Shown here: positions 45,908-54,042 of the stretch, piece by piece
How positions within the stretch are numbered: position 1 is the first letter of the stretch
How the letters are laid out: each line of letters begins with the position of its first letter
NCBI RefSeq assembly: GCF_023734095.1
Contig: NZ_AP024620.1
Span: 2,662,501-2,726,500, forward strand
Length of the DNA stretch: 64,000 nucleotides
Origin: Moorella sp. Hama-1
GTDB taxonomy: Bacteria; Bacillota; DSM-521; Neomoorellales; Neomoorellaceae
Reading direction: 5' to 3'
Made by a program: the position numbers and the translations under genes
The notes under the pieces: generated by a model
Seen by the model: only the letters and a program-made list of their open reading frames with translations
Told to the model about the DNA's origin: nothing
Database searches by the model: none

Positions 45908-46780
45908 CTACGGGGACTCATAGCTCAGTAAACGGTCCAGTTCCCGCCGGCCCTGGTCTACCTCCAGGGGCAAGTCGCCGTGGTAGACCCCGGCCCGGCA
46001 CAGCAACCGGAAGATGGTCGTCACCGGCGGTACTTCCAGGCCCAGTTCGGCGACCAATTTTTCCTGGCCCAGGACCTGGCGTGGGGCGGCGTCGGCCACG
46101 ATGCGGCCTTGATAGAGACAGACCAGCCGGGGTACCCGGGGCGCCAGGAGGCTAATCTTCTGCTCAATCAGCAGGATGGTCATACCGTAGTCGCGGTTAA
46201 GTCGCTCCAGGAGGTTTACGATCTCCAGGCTCCCCCGGGGATCGAGTTCGGAAGTCGGTTCATCCAGGACCAGGATGCGGGGCCGCAGGGCTATGGCAGC
46301 AGCGATGGCCACCTTCTGTTTCTGGCCGCCGGAGAGCTGCCGCAGGGGGCGGTGGCGTAGATCGGTGATGCCCACCATCTCCAGGGCCGCGCTAATACGC
46401 GCCCGCATCTCTTCCCGGGGAACGGCCAGGTTTTCCAGGCCGAAGGCCAACTCATCCTCCACGGTTTCGGCTACCAGCTGCGCTTCCGGGTCCTGGAAGA
46501 CGCTGCCGATAACCCCGGCCAGCCGGGCACAGGGGGTGGCGGCCGTATCCAGGCCGGCGATGGTCACCCTGCCGGCCAGGCGGCCACCCTGGAAATGGGG
46601 AATGATGCCGTTCAACGCCAGGGCCAGGGTGGTCTTACCGGCCCCGGTGGGGCCGGTAAGACCCAGAAACTCCCCCGGACGCACCGTCAGGTTGATCCCC
46701 GCCAGGGCTGGCACCTGGCTATCGGGGTAATAAAAGGTATAGTCTTCGACTTTGATAATGGGCTCGAATGTAGGATCCAT
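45908..46780 (-). CDS. Energy-coupling factor ATPase (EcfA2-like)
   Basis: 290 residues. Walker A GPTGAGKTT, Q-loop FQDPEAQLV, signature LSGGQKQKVAIAA, Walker B ILVLDEPTSELD, H-loop LIEQ (Gln in place of His, as in some EcfA subunits) are seen. It lies 28 bases after the S component and 122 bases before the second ATPase. Confidence 0.92.
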   Translation of the reverse strand: MDPTFEPIIKVEDYTFYYPDSQVPALAGINLTVRPGEFLGLTGPTGAGKTTLALALNGIIPHFQGGRLAGRVTIAGLDTAATPCARLAGVIGSVFQDPEAQLVAETVEDELAFGLENLAVPREEMRARISAALEMVGITDLRHRPLRQLSGGQKQKVAIAAAIALRPRILVLDEPTSELDPRGSLEIVNLLERLNRDYGMTILLIEQKISLLAPRVPRLVCLYQGRIVADAAPRQVLGQEKLVAELGLEVPPVTTIFRLLCRAGVYHGDLPLEVDQGRRELDRLLSYESP

Positions 46781-46808
46781 TGTTGGTGGAGCCTCCCGAG
46801 GGGTATAC

Positions 46809-47363
46809 CTACATATTCTTGAGTAACTGTTTCAAGGGGAAGTAGAGGACCTGAGCCAGGATGGCGTTAAAGGTCCCGGTGACAATAACTACCAGCAACA
46901 GGTAGGTGTAGGCCGGGTTTTTCGGCAGAGTGGCGAAAAGGGTGACGGCTTTAAAGATAGTAATATAGGTAAAGCCGCTGGCGAAGGTGCCCAGGAAGGT
47001 AACGACGAAGGGTTTAATCGTTTTTAGCAAGCCGTTTTTATCGAAGGGCAGGTAAAGTAAAAGTGCGGTAACAATGGCTCCCACAGGTTCACTGGCAAAA
47101 TTCAGGTAGGGCAACAGGGATTTGGTGGTTAACTGGCAGACAGCGGCGGCCACCAGGCCGATGCCCAGCACCTGGGGCAGGCGGGGTTTCAGGAGCATAA
47201 TGGCCAGGACGTACATGCCGATGACCACGTTGGGGGTAATGCCGAAAAAGGGCGGGACAACCAGGCGCAACACCGCCCCTGCCGCCAGCAGGACGGCTAC
47301 CACAACTACGTCCACCGCCTGCAGGCCCTGTTTCTCCACCCGGGTCAGTTTGACTTCTTCCAT
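46809..47363 (-). CDS. ECF transporter S component, TrpP-like (probable tryptophan uptake)
   Basis: 184 residues, about six membrane helices, with GAVLRLVVPPFFGITPNVVI and AAAVCQLTTKSLLPYLN, resembling the TrpP family. ATG follows AGGAGG. The tight S-A2-A1-T order shows a dedicated ECF transporter. Specificity for tryptophan is supported independently by the TRAP-like triplet array and terminator in its leader (47430-47575). Confidence 0.75.
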   Translation of the reverse strand: MEEVKLTRVEKQGLQAVDVVVVAVLLAAGAVLRLVVPPFFGITPNVVIGMYVLAIMLLKPRLPQVLGIGLVAAAVCQLTTKSLLPYLNFASEPVGAIVTALLLYLPFDKNGLLKTIKPFVVTFLGTFASGFTYITIFKAVTLFATLPKNPAYTYLLLVVIVTGTFNAILAQVLYFPLKQLLKNM

Positions 47364-47429
47364 GACAGCTTCCTCCTTAATGATGAATTATTGCTGCCGG
47401 CAGCCAAGCCCCTCGCCGGCTATAAATAC

Positions 47430-47575
47430 AAAAACAGCCCGACGAAAACCGCCAGGCTGTTATTGCCTATACTCCGGCCAGTCTCGTCTCTCCTCAGCTA
47501 TTAACCATGCTCAACTCAACTCAACTTTATTTAATTGTTGCCACCCTGGCAACCATGTATTGCCTTTGCCGGGTT
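47430..47575 (-). promoter_or_regulatory. Candidate TRAP-type attenuator leader
   Basis: On the minus strand, in order: a 5' stem-loop (GTTGCCA/TGGCAAC, 47537-47553); nine (G/U)AG triplets in 5-nt register in three groups (starting on the + map at 47520, 47515, 47510; 47498, 47493, 47488, 47483; 47472, 47467); then a terminator whose AACAGCC/GGCTGTT arms (47433-47461) are followed by a T-run. This order, with 2-nt spacers, matches Bacillus trp leaders bound by tryptophan-activated TRAP. GCCAGG in the 5' hairpin could also pair with CCTGGC in the terminator as an antiterminator. Confidence 0.6.
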
Positions 47576-47581
47576 AACCTT

Positions 47582-47610
47582 AGCATACCAGGGGAGCCCA
47601 TACCTGTCAA
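47582..47610 (-). promoter_or_regulatory. Promoter of the TrpP-like operon
   Basis: On the minus strand TTGACA (complement of 47605-47610), 17 bases, TATGCT (complement of 47582-47587), placing the start near 47575. The -35 lies at the edge of a MerR gene fragment, so the promoter may have been completed by that insertion or deletion. Confidence 0.7.
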
Positions 47611-47611
47611 G

Positions 47612-47740
47612 GGGAAATTTTCTTTCTTCCGGCAAGGGGGAGTCGGCCAGGCGCTTACGCCACCACTCACCCCACCATTGCGCTCTATCTTCCTGTGTCA
47701 TTTTAATCACCCCCATTAAATTGCGGAGGTACTGCCATTA
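47612..47740 (-). pseudogene. Middle fragment of the MerR/TipAL-like regulator
   Basis: The minus strand reads WQYLRNLMGVIKMTQEDRAQ then WWGEWWRKRLADSPLPEERK, closely matching the effector part of the MerR protein at 9466-9999. Both ends are lost. It is the fourth scrap of this gene family in the window. Confidence 0.65.
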
Positions 47741-47780
47741 TACCAGTTTCTACGCCTGGGCCTAAATCCTTGCTTTCCAG

Positions 47781-48317
47781 CTAGTCTTTATGCGGCTGCA
47801 CCGCCCCGGCCACCAGGTTGGCGTAAAATTGGGCGCCGGCGGGGGCGAGGTGGACGCCATCCGGGCTGAAAAACGAAGCGTGGCCGGCACTGGCCGCATA
47901 CCAGTCGACCAGCGTGGTGTGGGGATAGGTCGCCGCCACTTGCGCCAGGGTGGTATTCACCACCCTCTCCCACGGGGCTGCCAGCACGTCGCCCCTCAAA
48001 GCCGCCAGTTGGGCGCGGTCGAACAGCGTGACCCAACCCCCCACCGCTACGAGCATGATGCATAGCGCCGGAAGTAAACGCCGCGCCCGCCGCAACCAGA
48101 AGTTCTTCAGATTGATTTGCCTGTTGCCCTGCCACTCGGCAACCAGCAGGTCGGTAATGAGGTAGCCGGACAACACGAAAAACACGCCGACACCGAGGAG
48201 CCCGCCCGGTGCAATGCTCAGGTTGAGATGATAGGCGATAACGGCGAGGACCGCCAGGGCCCGCAGTCCGTCCAATCCGGCCATGTAGCGACCGTTGCCC
48301 TTGACTGGTTCAGGCAT
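47781..48317 (-). pseudogene. Acyltransferase-3/SGNH gene with a large in-frame internal deletion
   Basis: The first 100 residues are the start of an OatA-type acyltransferase (GLDGLRALAVLAVIAYHLNL, FFVLSGYLITDLL, FWLRRARRLLPAL). After about residue 115 the frame continues directly into the end of the periplasmic SGNH domain (TTLVDWYAASAGH, DGVHLAPAGAQFY with the catalytic His). Normal proteins have about 600 residues; this one has 178. Peptidoglycan or polysaccharide O-acetylation is no longer likely. Confidence 0.65.
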
Positions 48318-48694
48318 GGAAACACCCCCCGCGCCACCCGGTGACGGCTGCCGGCGCTGCCCCCTCGCAGTCCTGGCTGAACCCGTCGGCCTTTTTTAGC
48401 CAATAGACATCCGAATACACTATGATTATGTGCCCCATGTTCCGTCTGCTCCCATTCCGTGATTACGAATTCAGCAGTTGCTCAGTTCCTGTTTAGCCTA
48501 CTTTAACGGCGAAGCCCTCCCTGTAAATGTGACCCCATTCGAGGTTTTTCCCGGCCACTTTAGGGACACTTTTCCCTTGGTCATCACATACTAGTTGAGC
48601 AATTACCTTGCCTATTTTAGGGCGTGCTCCTTTTAATGGAAAACAGCGGTTTTTTCGTTAAAATAGCCTCCTTTTCTTTTACTTTCTACATAGC

Positions 48695-48722
48695 TAGACG
48701 TACGAGAAGACCATTTAGTTCC
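48695..48722 (-). promoter_or_regulatory. ECF-type promoter upstream of the acyltransferase remnant
   Basis: On the minus strand GGAACT (complement of 48717-48722), 16 bases, CGTCTA (complement of 48695-48700). GGAACT is a common ECF -35 form. It is about 380 bases from the acyltransferase start, so the target gene is uncertain. Confidence 0.5.
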
Positions 48723-48754
48723 GCATTCCCTGTTATAGCACCCTGGTATTGCGA

Positions 48755-48797
48755 ACCTGTAACCGGATATTAAGAAGTTGTTACACATATCAAGATG
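48755..48797. repeat. Copy of the intergenic segment found at 51787-51846
   Basis: TCCCTGTTATAGCACCC followed by GGTATTGCGAA and GATATTAAGAAGTTGTTACA is repeated, with small changes, across the 3' end of the histidine kinase gene at 51787-51846. A shorter relative (TATAGCACCTGGGTATTG) is at about 7616. No known element was recognised. The rest of 48318-48899 holds no gene. Confidence 0.5.
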
Positions 48798-48899
48798 ATA
48801 CTAATTTGACTTTAACTATGGTTATTGTTATACTTTTCTTAGGAAAAATTACCCAAGACAGAGATGTGGTACTGCGGTTAAAGAATGGGGGAAGTGGTT

Positions 48900-49213
48900 A
48901 TGGATGATATATTAAAAACAATCGTAGCACGTATTAAAAGGACAGCCGATCCCGATAAAATAATTCTTTTTGGTTCGCGAATTGGTTCGCGAAGCCGGGG
49001 GAAAAAAACGGATAGCGATTATGACCTTCTTATTTTAAAAAAGGTGTTACTCGCAGGCGCATTATCGCTCAACAGCTTTACAGGGAGTTAGCTGATATAC
49101 CTATCGCGGTGGATATTATAGTTGAGACACCGGAAAGGGTAGAAAAATATCGGCATACACCGGGATTTATTTATACTGAAGCTCTAAAGGGGCAAACCAT
49201 ATATGAGCGATGA
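48900..49213 (+). pseudogene. MNT-type nucleotidyltransferase antitoxin, frameshifted
   Basis: ATG at 48900 encodes ILKTIVARIKRTADPDKIIL, then the nucleotidyltransferase motif FGSRIGSRSRG and DSDYDLLIL. A shift in the A-run at about 49033-49042 moves the rest (GVTRRRIIAQQLYRELADIP, AVDIIVETPERVEKY) to the next frame, ending TGA 49211-49213. Joined, this is a full MNT-domain protein, the usual AMPylating antitoxin of HEPN/MNT pairs. Confidence 0.75.
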
Positions 49214-49614
49214 ACCCTGGAAACAATGGTTGCTACGGGCCAAGAGTAATCTCACTCGGGCCAAATTGGGTAAACAGGCGGATGATATTATCTCTGCTTT
49301 GATGCCCAGCAGGCTGCCGAGAAAGCCCTGAAGGCACTATTACTGTACCTGCATCTCGACTGTCCCCGCACCCATTCTATCGGCCAACTTTTAAGTTTGC
49401 TTGAAAGTTCTCGGAAGGTCGCTGTACCGGAGGAGATTAAAGAGGCTGCGATTTTAACCGATTATGCTGTTACCACCCGGTACCCTGGAGATTGGGATGC
49501 AATCGATTTAGAGGAGTATCAACAAGCCCTGAAATATGCAGAAAAAATCTGGGAGTGGGTAGCAGGGGAAATGGTCCGAACAGCCAGTGGCGGTGTGCCG
49601 GTGCCGATCGAGTA
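49204..49614 (+). pseudogene. HEPN-domain toxin, frameshifted
   Basis: ATG at 49204 overlaps the MNT gene and encodes EPWKQWLLRAKSNLTRAKLG. A single-base shift near 49288 moves the rest (FDAQQAAEKALKALLLYLHL, PRTHSIGQLLSLL, ALKYAEKIWEWV) to the other frame. The HEPN ribonuclease motif region (PRTHS) is kept. The last few codons run into a group II intron tail, so the native C terminus is also replaced. Confidence 0.75.
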
Positions 49615-49695
49615 GGAGGGGGCGGCTAGCCCCCGTCCTCTCACACCACCGGACATGCGGGTCCGCATCCGGCGGTTCAGCGCCCCTGCCGGGCG
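49607..49695 (-). mobile_element. 3' end (domains V-VI) of a group II intron
   Basis: The minus strand shows GCCGGATGCGGACCCGCATG then TCCGGTGGTGTGAGAGG, the catalytic domain V pattern of bacterial group II introns, and a GGGGGCTAGCCGCCCCC hairpin with TCCTACTCGAT, the domain VI and 3' end. The reverse-transcriptase ORF and the 5' domains are absent. It abuts the HEPN gene at about 49607. Confidence 0.6.
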
Positions 49696-49702
49696 CACCA
49701 CG

Positions 49703-49740
49703 AAAAGCAGCAGGAACGCTAACCCGTGCCTGCTGCTTTT
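49703..49740. repeat. 12-base perfect inverted repeat
   Basis: AAAAGCAGCAGG (49703-49714) and CCTGCTGCTTTT (49729-49740) form a stem with a 14-nt loop. It may be a terminator or part of the intron's domain IV. Confidence 0.5.
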
Positions 49741-49819
49741 AAGTTATTTGAGCCCGATTTCGATCCTGGCACCCAACGCCCTGCGACCTTTTTAAGAAAC
49801 GAATTGAGCCAAGTTGCTA

Positions 49820-50032
49820 GTGATTCTCAAGCCACAGGGTGGCGTTGCGAGCTATATCTATTGCCCGGGCTATATCAGTACCGCGGTAGGTCAACTCATA
49901 TTGATAATTCCCCTGGTTCCAGACAATATAATGGTTGCCTACAACCACTTTCACCCAGCCTCCTTGCGCCCTGGATACGGGCTCAGCACCGCCAGTCACT
50001 GCCACGATTTTCTGGCGTATGATTAACATCAA
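49820..50032 (-). pseudogene. C-terminal fragment, DUF4367-like exported protein
   Basis: The minus strand reads IVAVTGGAEPVSRAQGGWVK then VVVGNHYIVWNQGNYQYELT and ARAIDIARNA, the final strands and helix of a DUF4367/anti-sigma-associated domain. Only about 70 residues remain. It follows a sigma-factor fragment, which suggests a collapsed sigma/anti-sigma pair. Confidence 0.5.
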
Positions 50033-50042
50033 GGCCTACTAA

Positions 50043-50270
50043 CTACTTAATTGGTAGCTGCAATATACTCTCTACCATGGCTCTCTTTTCCTCCTTAGCT
50101 ATAACCTGGCTAGAGGGATCGGAATGAAGGGCCTTTAACCCACCCCAGAATTCTTCACCCATAACCCGCAATTTACGCCAGGACCATGATCGTAGATAAT
50201 CTTTGCAGAGGTTTATAGCGATGCGCTGGAGCATTGAGGGCCTGTAAACCTGGGTTCTCACTGATTTGCA
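50043..50270 (-). pseudogene. ECF sigma factor fragment
   Basis: The minus strand carries LQRIAINLCKDYLRSWSWRK, end of sigma region 2, then SSQVIAKEEKRAMVESILQL PIK, the start of region 4. Both the N terminus and the rest of region 4 are missing. With the DUF4367-like scrap it marks a second dead sigma locus. Confidence 0.55.
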
Positions 50271-50282
50271 ATCGACCCATAG

Positions 50283-50311
50283 AAAAAGCCGCCATGACAT
50301 TGCGGCTTTTT
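50283..50311. terminator. Palindromic terminator
   Basis: AAAAAGCCGCCATG and CATTGCGGCTTTTT form a stem with one mismatch. It closely matches the perfect palindrome at 59125-59159, including flanking CCGGCAGGCT, so both derive from one repeated unit. Confidence 0.65.
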
Positions 50312-50367
50312 ACCGGCAGGCTACTTGCCCGATTGGTTATTCGGTAAAGTGTTGGTAAGCCGGCACC

Positions 50368-51768
50368 CTAAGATTGAAACCATGCCATCATATCTTGATA
50401 GGAGACATAGCCATAAAAACCGAAGGGTTCTTGCCGGTCTGGGAATGGACCCACTACTTTTTCCGGTTTCCCGCCGTCAGCGCCGATTAGCCAGAGGGCG
50501 TTGTCGCGGATATACAGGATATGGCTACCATCCCTGGACCAGGCTGGCTGGTAGATGCCCGTCCCGGCGGTGGTCAGGGGATGGGCGCCGGAGCCGTCAC
50601 TGTTGGCGATCCACAGAGTCCGCGAGTTAATCCAGGCCGTGAGCTCTTCCGGTTTACTAAATCCCCACACCTTGTTGCCCAGATCCCGGGCGGCGACAAA
50701 GGCGATACGCCGGCCATCCTGGGCAAGGGAGGGATCGATGGCGACAGTGCCGGCGGGATTATCTAAAGCCCTGACACTACCAGCCCCGGGGTCGCTAATG
50801 GCCAGTTGCTTGTTGTTCCATACTATACGGCCGCTGCCTGTAACCATCAACAATTTACCCTGGGGGGATAGGGAGAGCCAGTCCCTGTGGGGCAAGCCGG
50901 TGGCCAGCCGGGTGGGTTTGGTGTCCCCAATCCGCAGGCTCAGCAGGCCCAGGCCATCAGCGGCTAAAGAAGCCGAGTGCAGGGGATCGAGCCAGTACAG
51001 CACCCCCCGGCCATCAGCCCACCAGCCGGCCACCTCTATTCCTGCTTGAGGAGCCTCTATCTGTTTAACCGGCGCGCCGCCATCCACGGCCACGGTATAC
51101 AGGGCGTCACTGCGGCTCTCCGGGTCTTTACTATCATAGGGCAGGGTTTCGCTGTAGGCTAGATACTTCCCGTCCGGCGACCAGGCGAAACCCACAGTGC
51201 CGGAAGTCACCACCAGCCGCCGCGGCGCACCTGCTACCGGCACCAGCCAGAGTCCGTCATTCCCGCTTACCGCCAGGACATTGGCCGTGGGCGACCAGGA
51301 AAAAAGTTGCGGCCCGGCCAGGGAAGGCAATCCTTGCACTTGATGGGCCTGACTGCCGTCCCGGCGCACCAGCCAGAGGGGCCCGGTTGTAGCCTGGGGA
51401 TCGGTGGCGCGCATGAAGGCCAGCCACTCACCGTCGGGGGACCAAAGGGGTTGCCGGGCCTGGCCAGATTCGGTTAATTGTTTGACCTCACCCGTATTGC
51501 CGTCCAGGGTGTAGAGCAGGCCCTGCCAGACAAAAGCCAGGTCACCCTGATCCTTAAAGGCAGTTGGGTTTACTTCCGGGGAGCTGGCTCGGGTATTGGA
51601 AGCCGGCGATGAGCCACCAGGTTCTGCCTGGGCTGCCGGGGCCGGTGGCAGCGGGGCGGCGTAAGGGAGTTGCAGGGGACGGTTCAGCCAGAGTACTGCG
51701 CCAAGGATAATCGCCAAGCCTGTACCGGCGATGATAGGGCGGTACCAGCGACGCATCTTTAGTTTCAA
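50368..51768 (-). CDS. TolB-like beta-propeller, membrane-anchored
   Basis: 466 residues. N-terminal membrane anchor (about 9-30), a Pro/Ser-rich linker, then a TolB/WD40 propeller with LWSPDGEWLAF, FAWSPDGKYLAY, LSLSPQGKLLMV and PAWSRDGSHILY blades. It follows the histidine kinase by 62 bases and is probably the third gene of the response regulator/kinase operon, perhaps a sensory partner outside the membrane. Confidence 0.78.
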   Translation of the reverse strand: MKLKMRRWYRPIIAGTGLAIILGAVLWLNRPLQLPYAAPLPPAPAAQAEPGGSSPASNTRASSPEVNPTAFKDQGDLAFVWQGLLYTLDGNTGEVKQLTESGQARQPLWSPDGEWLAFMRATDPQATTGPLWLVRRDGSQAHQVQGLPSLAGPQLFSWSPTANVLAVSGNDGLWLVPVAGAPRRLVVTSGTVGFAWSPDGKYLAYSETLPYDSKDPESRSDALYTVAVDGGAPVKQIEAPQAGIEVAGWWADGRGVLYWLDPLHSASLAADGLGLLSLRIGDTKPTRLATGLPHRDWLSLSPQGKLLMVTGSGRIVWNNKQLAISDPGAGSVRALDNPAGTVAIDPSLAQDGRRIAFVAARDLGNKVWGFSKPEELTAWINSRTLWIANSDGSGAHPLTTAGTGIYQPAWSRDGSHILYIRDNALWLIGADGGKPEKVVGPFPDRQEPFGFYGYVSYQDMMAWFQS

Positions 51769-51830
51769 GGCTAATCAACCTCCTCACTCCCTGTTATAGC
51801 ACCCGGGTGTTGCGAAGCCATGACGAGATA

Positions 51831-53282
51831 TTAAGAAGTTGTTACAGAATCAGGGGGTACCGGTTCTGGCGACGCCTCCGGCAGGGTCATGGTGACGCAA
51901 AGCCCATGCCCGGGGGGGCAGGTAAAGCTAAGGTTGCCGCCATGGCGGCGGAGTACTTCCCGGACGATAGCCAGGCCCAGGCCGGAGCCGCCGCTGCTGC
52001 GCTCCCGGGCGGCTGCCGGGCGATAGAAACGTGTCCCCAGGCGGTCCAGGGCTTCCGCCGGTACCCCGGGGCCTGCATCCTCGATGGTAATCAGCACCAG
52101 GCCGCCCTCGACCCGTACCCAGGAACGCACCCATCCACCCGATGGCGCATAGCGGATGGCGTTGTCGAAAACATTAACCAGGGCCTGGTGTAACCAGTCG
52201 GGGTCGCCATTTACCCAGGCCTCGCCAGGAGAATCCGCGGTTTGTAGTTCAATGCGGCGGGCAGCGGCCAGGGGTTTGATGGTCCAGCAGGCCTCCTGGA
52301 TGAGGTTACTCACCCGGATGGGGACCAGGTTCAGATGCAACTCGGGGTTGTCGAGGCGGGCCAGGGTGAGGAGACTGTCTACCAGGCGGCTCAGACGTTC
52401 CGTCTGGCGTATAAACCCGTCAAGGCCTTCCGGTCCGGTTTCGGGTCCGGCATTCATCCCCTCGGCCAGGGCGCGCAGGGCCGCCAGGGGGGTGCGCAGT
52501 TCGTGGGCGGCATCGGCTACAAAGGCACGGCGTTGCTCATCCAGGGCAGCAACGCGAATGGCCATGTCGTTAAAGGCCGTCGCCAGGCTGACCATTTCCC
52601 CGCTACCCTCCACCGGGACCGATTGGTGCAGCTCCCCGGCCTGCATGCGCCTGGCGGCCAGGGTTAGACGTTCCAGGGGCCGGGCCAGGGAATTGGCAAA
52701 GATAAACCCTCCCCCGATAAAAGCCAGGGTTAATATTCCGCCCAGTAGCCAGAGACGCCGCCGGAGTTCGGTAAACTCGCGCCGCAGGGCGGCCAGGTCG
52801 CGGACCAGCAACAACCGTCCAGCCGGCTTACCGGCGATTACCAGGGGTGTACTGGCATAGGCAACCCAACTGGTGCCGGTGTTATAAATTTCCGCCCGCG
52901 GCGTGCTGGCATCAGCCAGTTCTGCCGGCAACGGTAGGGTTTGCCCACCCAGGCGGGCATCGCCGGCGCTATCAACCCGGACCCGGTCGTCGGGGCCGAG
53001 CCAGAAAACGCGCCCGCCGGCTGCCAGCCCTTGCTGCCGGGCGATCTGGGCAGGGTCGGCAGTCGTGGTCCCCAGGGCGCCGGCAAAGGCGGCAGCCACG
53101 CCGGTTACGGCGACCCTGGCTCGCTCCCGCTGGGCGGCCAGGGAGATGGTTGCTGCTGTGTGTACCGCCAGGCCCGTCAACAGCGCCGTGACCAGCAGGA
53201 CCAGGGCGGCATAGCTCGCACTGAGGCGCCAGCGCAGGCTGCTGAAGCCCCCTGGCCATGGCCTATAATTTTGCCAGGACAT
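51831..53282 (-). CDS. Sensor histidine kinase
   Basis: 483 residues. Two membrane helices (about 23-45 and 177-198) enclose an extracytoplasmic sensor. A HAMP segment (about 196-250), the H-box with His260 in DAAHELRTPLAALR, and ATPase motifs (NVFDNAIRYAP, DAGPGVP, GLGLAIVREVLRRHGG) follow. The start overlaps the response regulator by 20 bases. The stimulus is unknown. Confidence 0.92.
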   Translation of the reverse strand: MSWQNYRPWPGGFSSLRWRLSASYAALVLLVTALLTGLAVHTAATISLAAQRERARVAVTGVAAAFAGALGTTTADPAQIARQQGLAAGGRVFWLGPDDRVRVDSAGDARLGGQTLPLPAELADASTPRAEIYNTGTSWVAYASTPLVIAGKPAGRLLLVRDLAALRREFTELRRRLWLLGGILTLAFIGGGFIFANSLARPLERLTLAARRMQAGELHQSVPVEGSGEMVSLATAFNDMAIRVAALDEQRRAFVADAAHELRTPLAALRALAEGMNAGPETGPEGLDGFIRQTERLSRLVDSLLTLARLDNPELHLNLVPIRVSNLIQEACWTIKPLAAARRIELQTADSPGEAWVNGDPDWLHQALVNVFDNAIRYAPSGGWVRSWVRVEGGLVLITIEDAGPGVPAEALDRLGTRFYRPAAARERSSGGSGLGLAIVREVLRRHGGNLSFTCPPGHGLCVTMTLPEASPEPVPPDSVTTS

Positions 53283-54018
53283 AGCCTATACCAAACCTGG
53301 TGACGATCAAGGCCGGGCTGGCTGGATCGGCCTCGATCTTCTGGCGCAGCCGGCGGATGTGCACATCCACCGTCCGCAGGTCCCCCGGAAAGTCATAGCC
53401 CCAGACTTGCTCCAGCAGTTCTTCCCGGGAGAATACCTGGCCGGGATGCCGGGCCAGGTGCACCAGCAGGGCAAATTCCGTCGGGGTGAGGGCGACCGGC
53501 TGCCCCGCCACCGTCACCGTCTGGGCCGCCAGGTTGATCTGCACCCGCCCGCCATCCAGGATCAACCTGGAGCCGGGATACTGGCGGTTAACCCGCCGCA
53601 AGATTGACCGGATGCGGGCTACCAGTTCCCGGCTGTCAAAGGGTTTAGTCACATAATCGTCGGCGCCGAGCTCGAGGCCCAGGATCTTATCAATACTATC
53701 GTCCCGCGCCGTTAACATGAGAATGGGCACGTCGGAAATCCGGCGCAGCTCCCGGCAGACCTCCAACCCATCCTTTACGGGCAGCATCAGATCTAGTACC
53801 ACCAGAGCCGGCAGTAACGCCTGGAAAACCGCCAGGGCCTCACCGCCGTCCCTGGCGGTTGCCACCCGGAAGCCCGCCCTGATCAGGGTGGTGCTGAGAC
53901 CATGCACCAGGTCGGGTTCGTCGTCCACCAGGAGCACCAGGGGACCTTGGCCCGCCGGTGAGGCTGGCTTGGGGTGAGCCAAAACGCATCGCCTTCCCTC
54001 TATCTTTTCATTGTACAT
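53263..54018 (-). CDS. OmpR/PhoB-family response regulator
   Basis: 251 residues. Receiver domain with VDDEPD (31-36), phospho-acceptor Asp76 in VLDLMLP and Lys125 in YVTKPFD; winged-helix DNA-binding domain (about 150-250) with LLEQVWGYDFPGDLRTVDVH. The ATG at 54018 lies inside a 16-base palindrome (54012-54027). A TTG at about 53982 after GAGGGAAGG is an alternative start. It pairs with the kinase immediately downstream. Confidence 0.92.
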   Translation of the reverse strand: MYNEKIEGRRCVLAHPKPASPAGQGPLVLLVDDEPDLVHGLSTTLIRAGFRVATARDGGEALAVFQALLPALVVLDLMLPVKDGLEVCRELRRISDVPILMLTARDDSIDKILGLELGADDYVTKPFDSRELVARIRSILRRVNRQYPGSRLILDGGRVQINLAAQTVTVAGQPVALTPTEFALLVHLARHPGQVFSREELLEQVWGYDFPGDLRTVDVHIRRLRQKIEADPASPALIVTRFGIGYVLAKL

Positions 54019-54042
54019 TAATGTACATTAATTGTAATTATA
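54012..54042 (-). promoter_or_regulatory. Promoter and operator of the two-component operon
   Basis: An extended -10 TGATATAAT (TATAAT is the complement of 54037-54042) has a weak -35. Just downstream, TGTACATTAATGTACA (54012-54027) is a perfect palindrome made of two tandem TGTACATTAA units (54012-54031). OmpR-type regulators bind such direct repeats, so autoregulation is likely. Confidence 0.6.
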
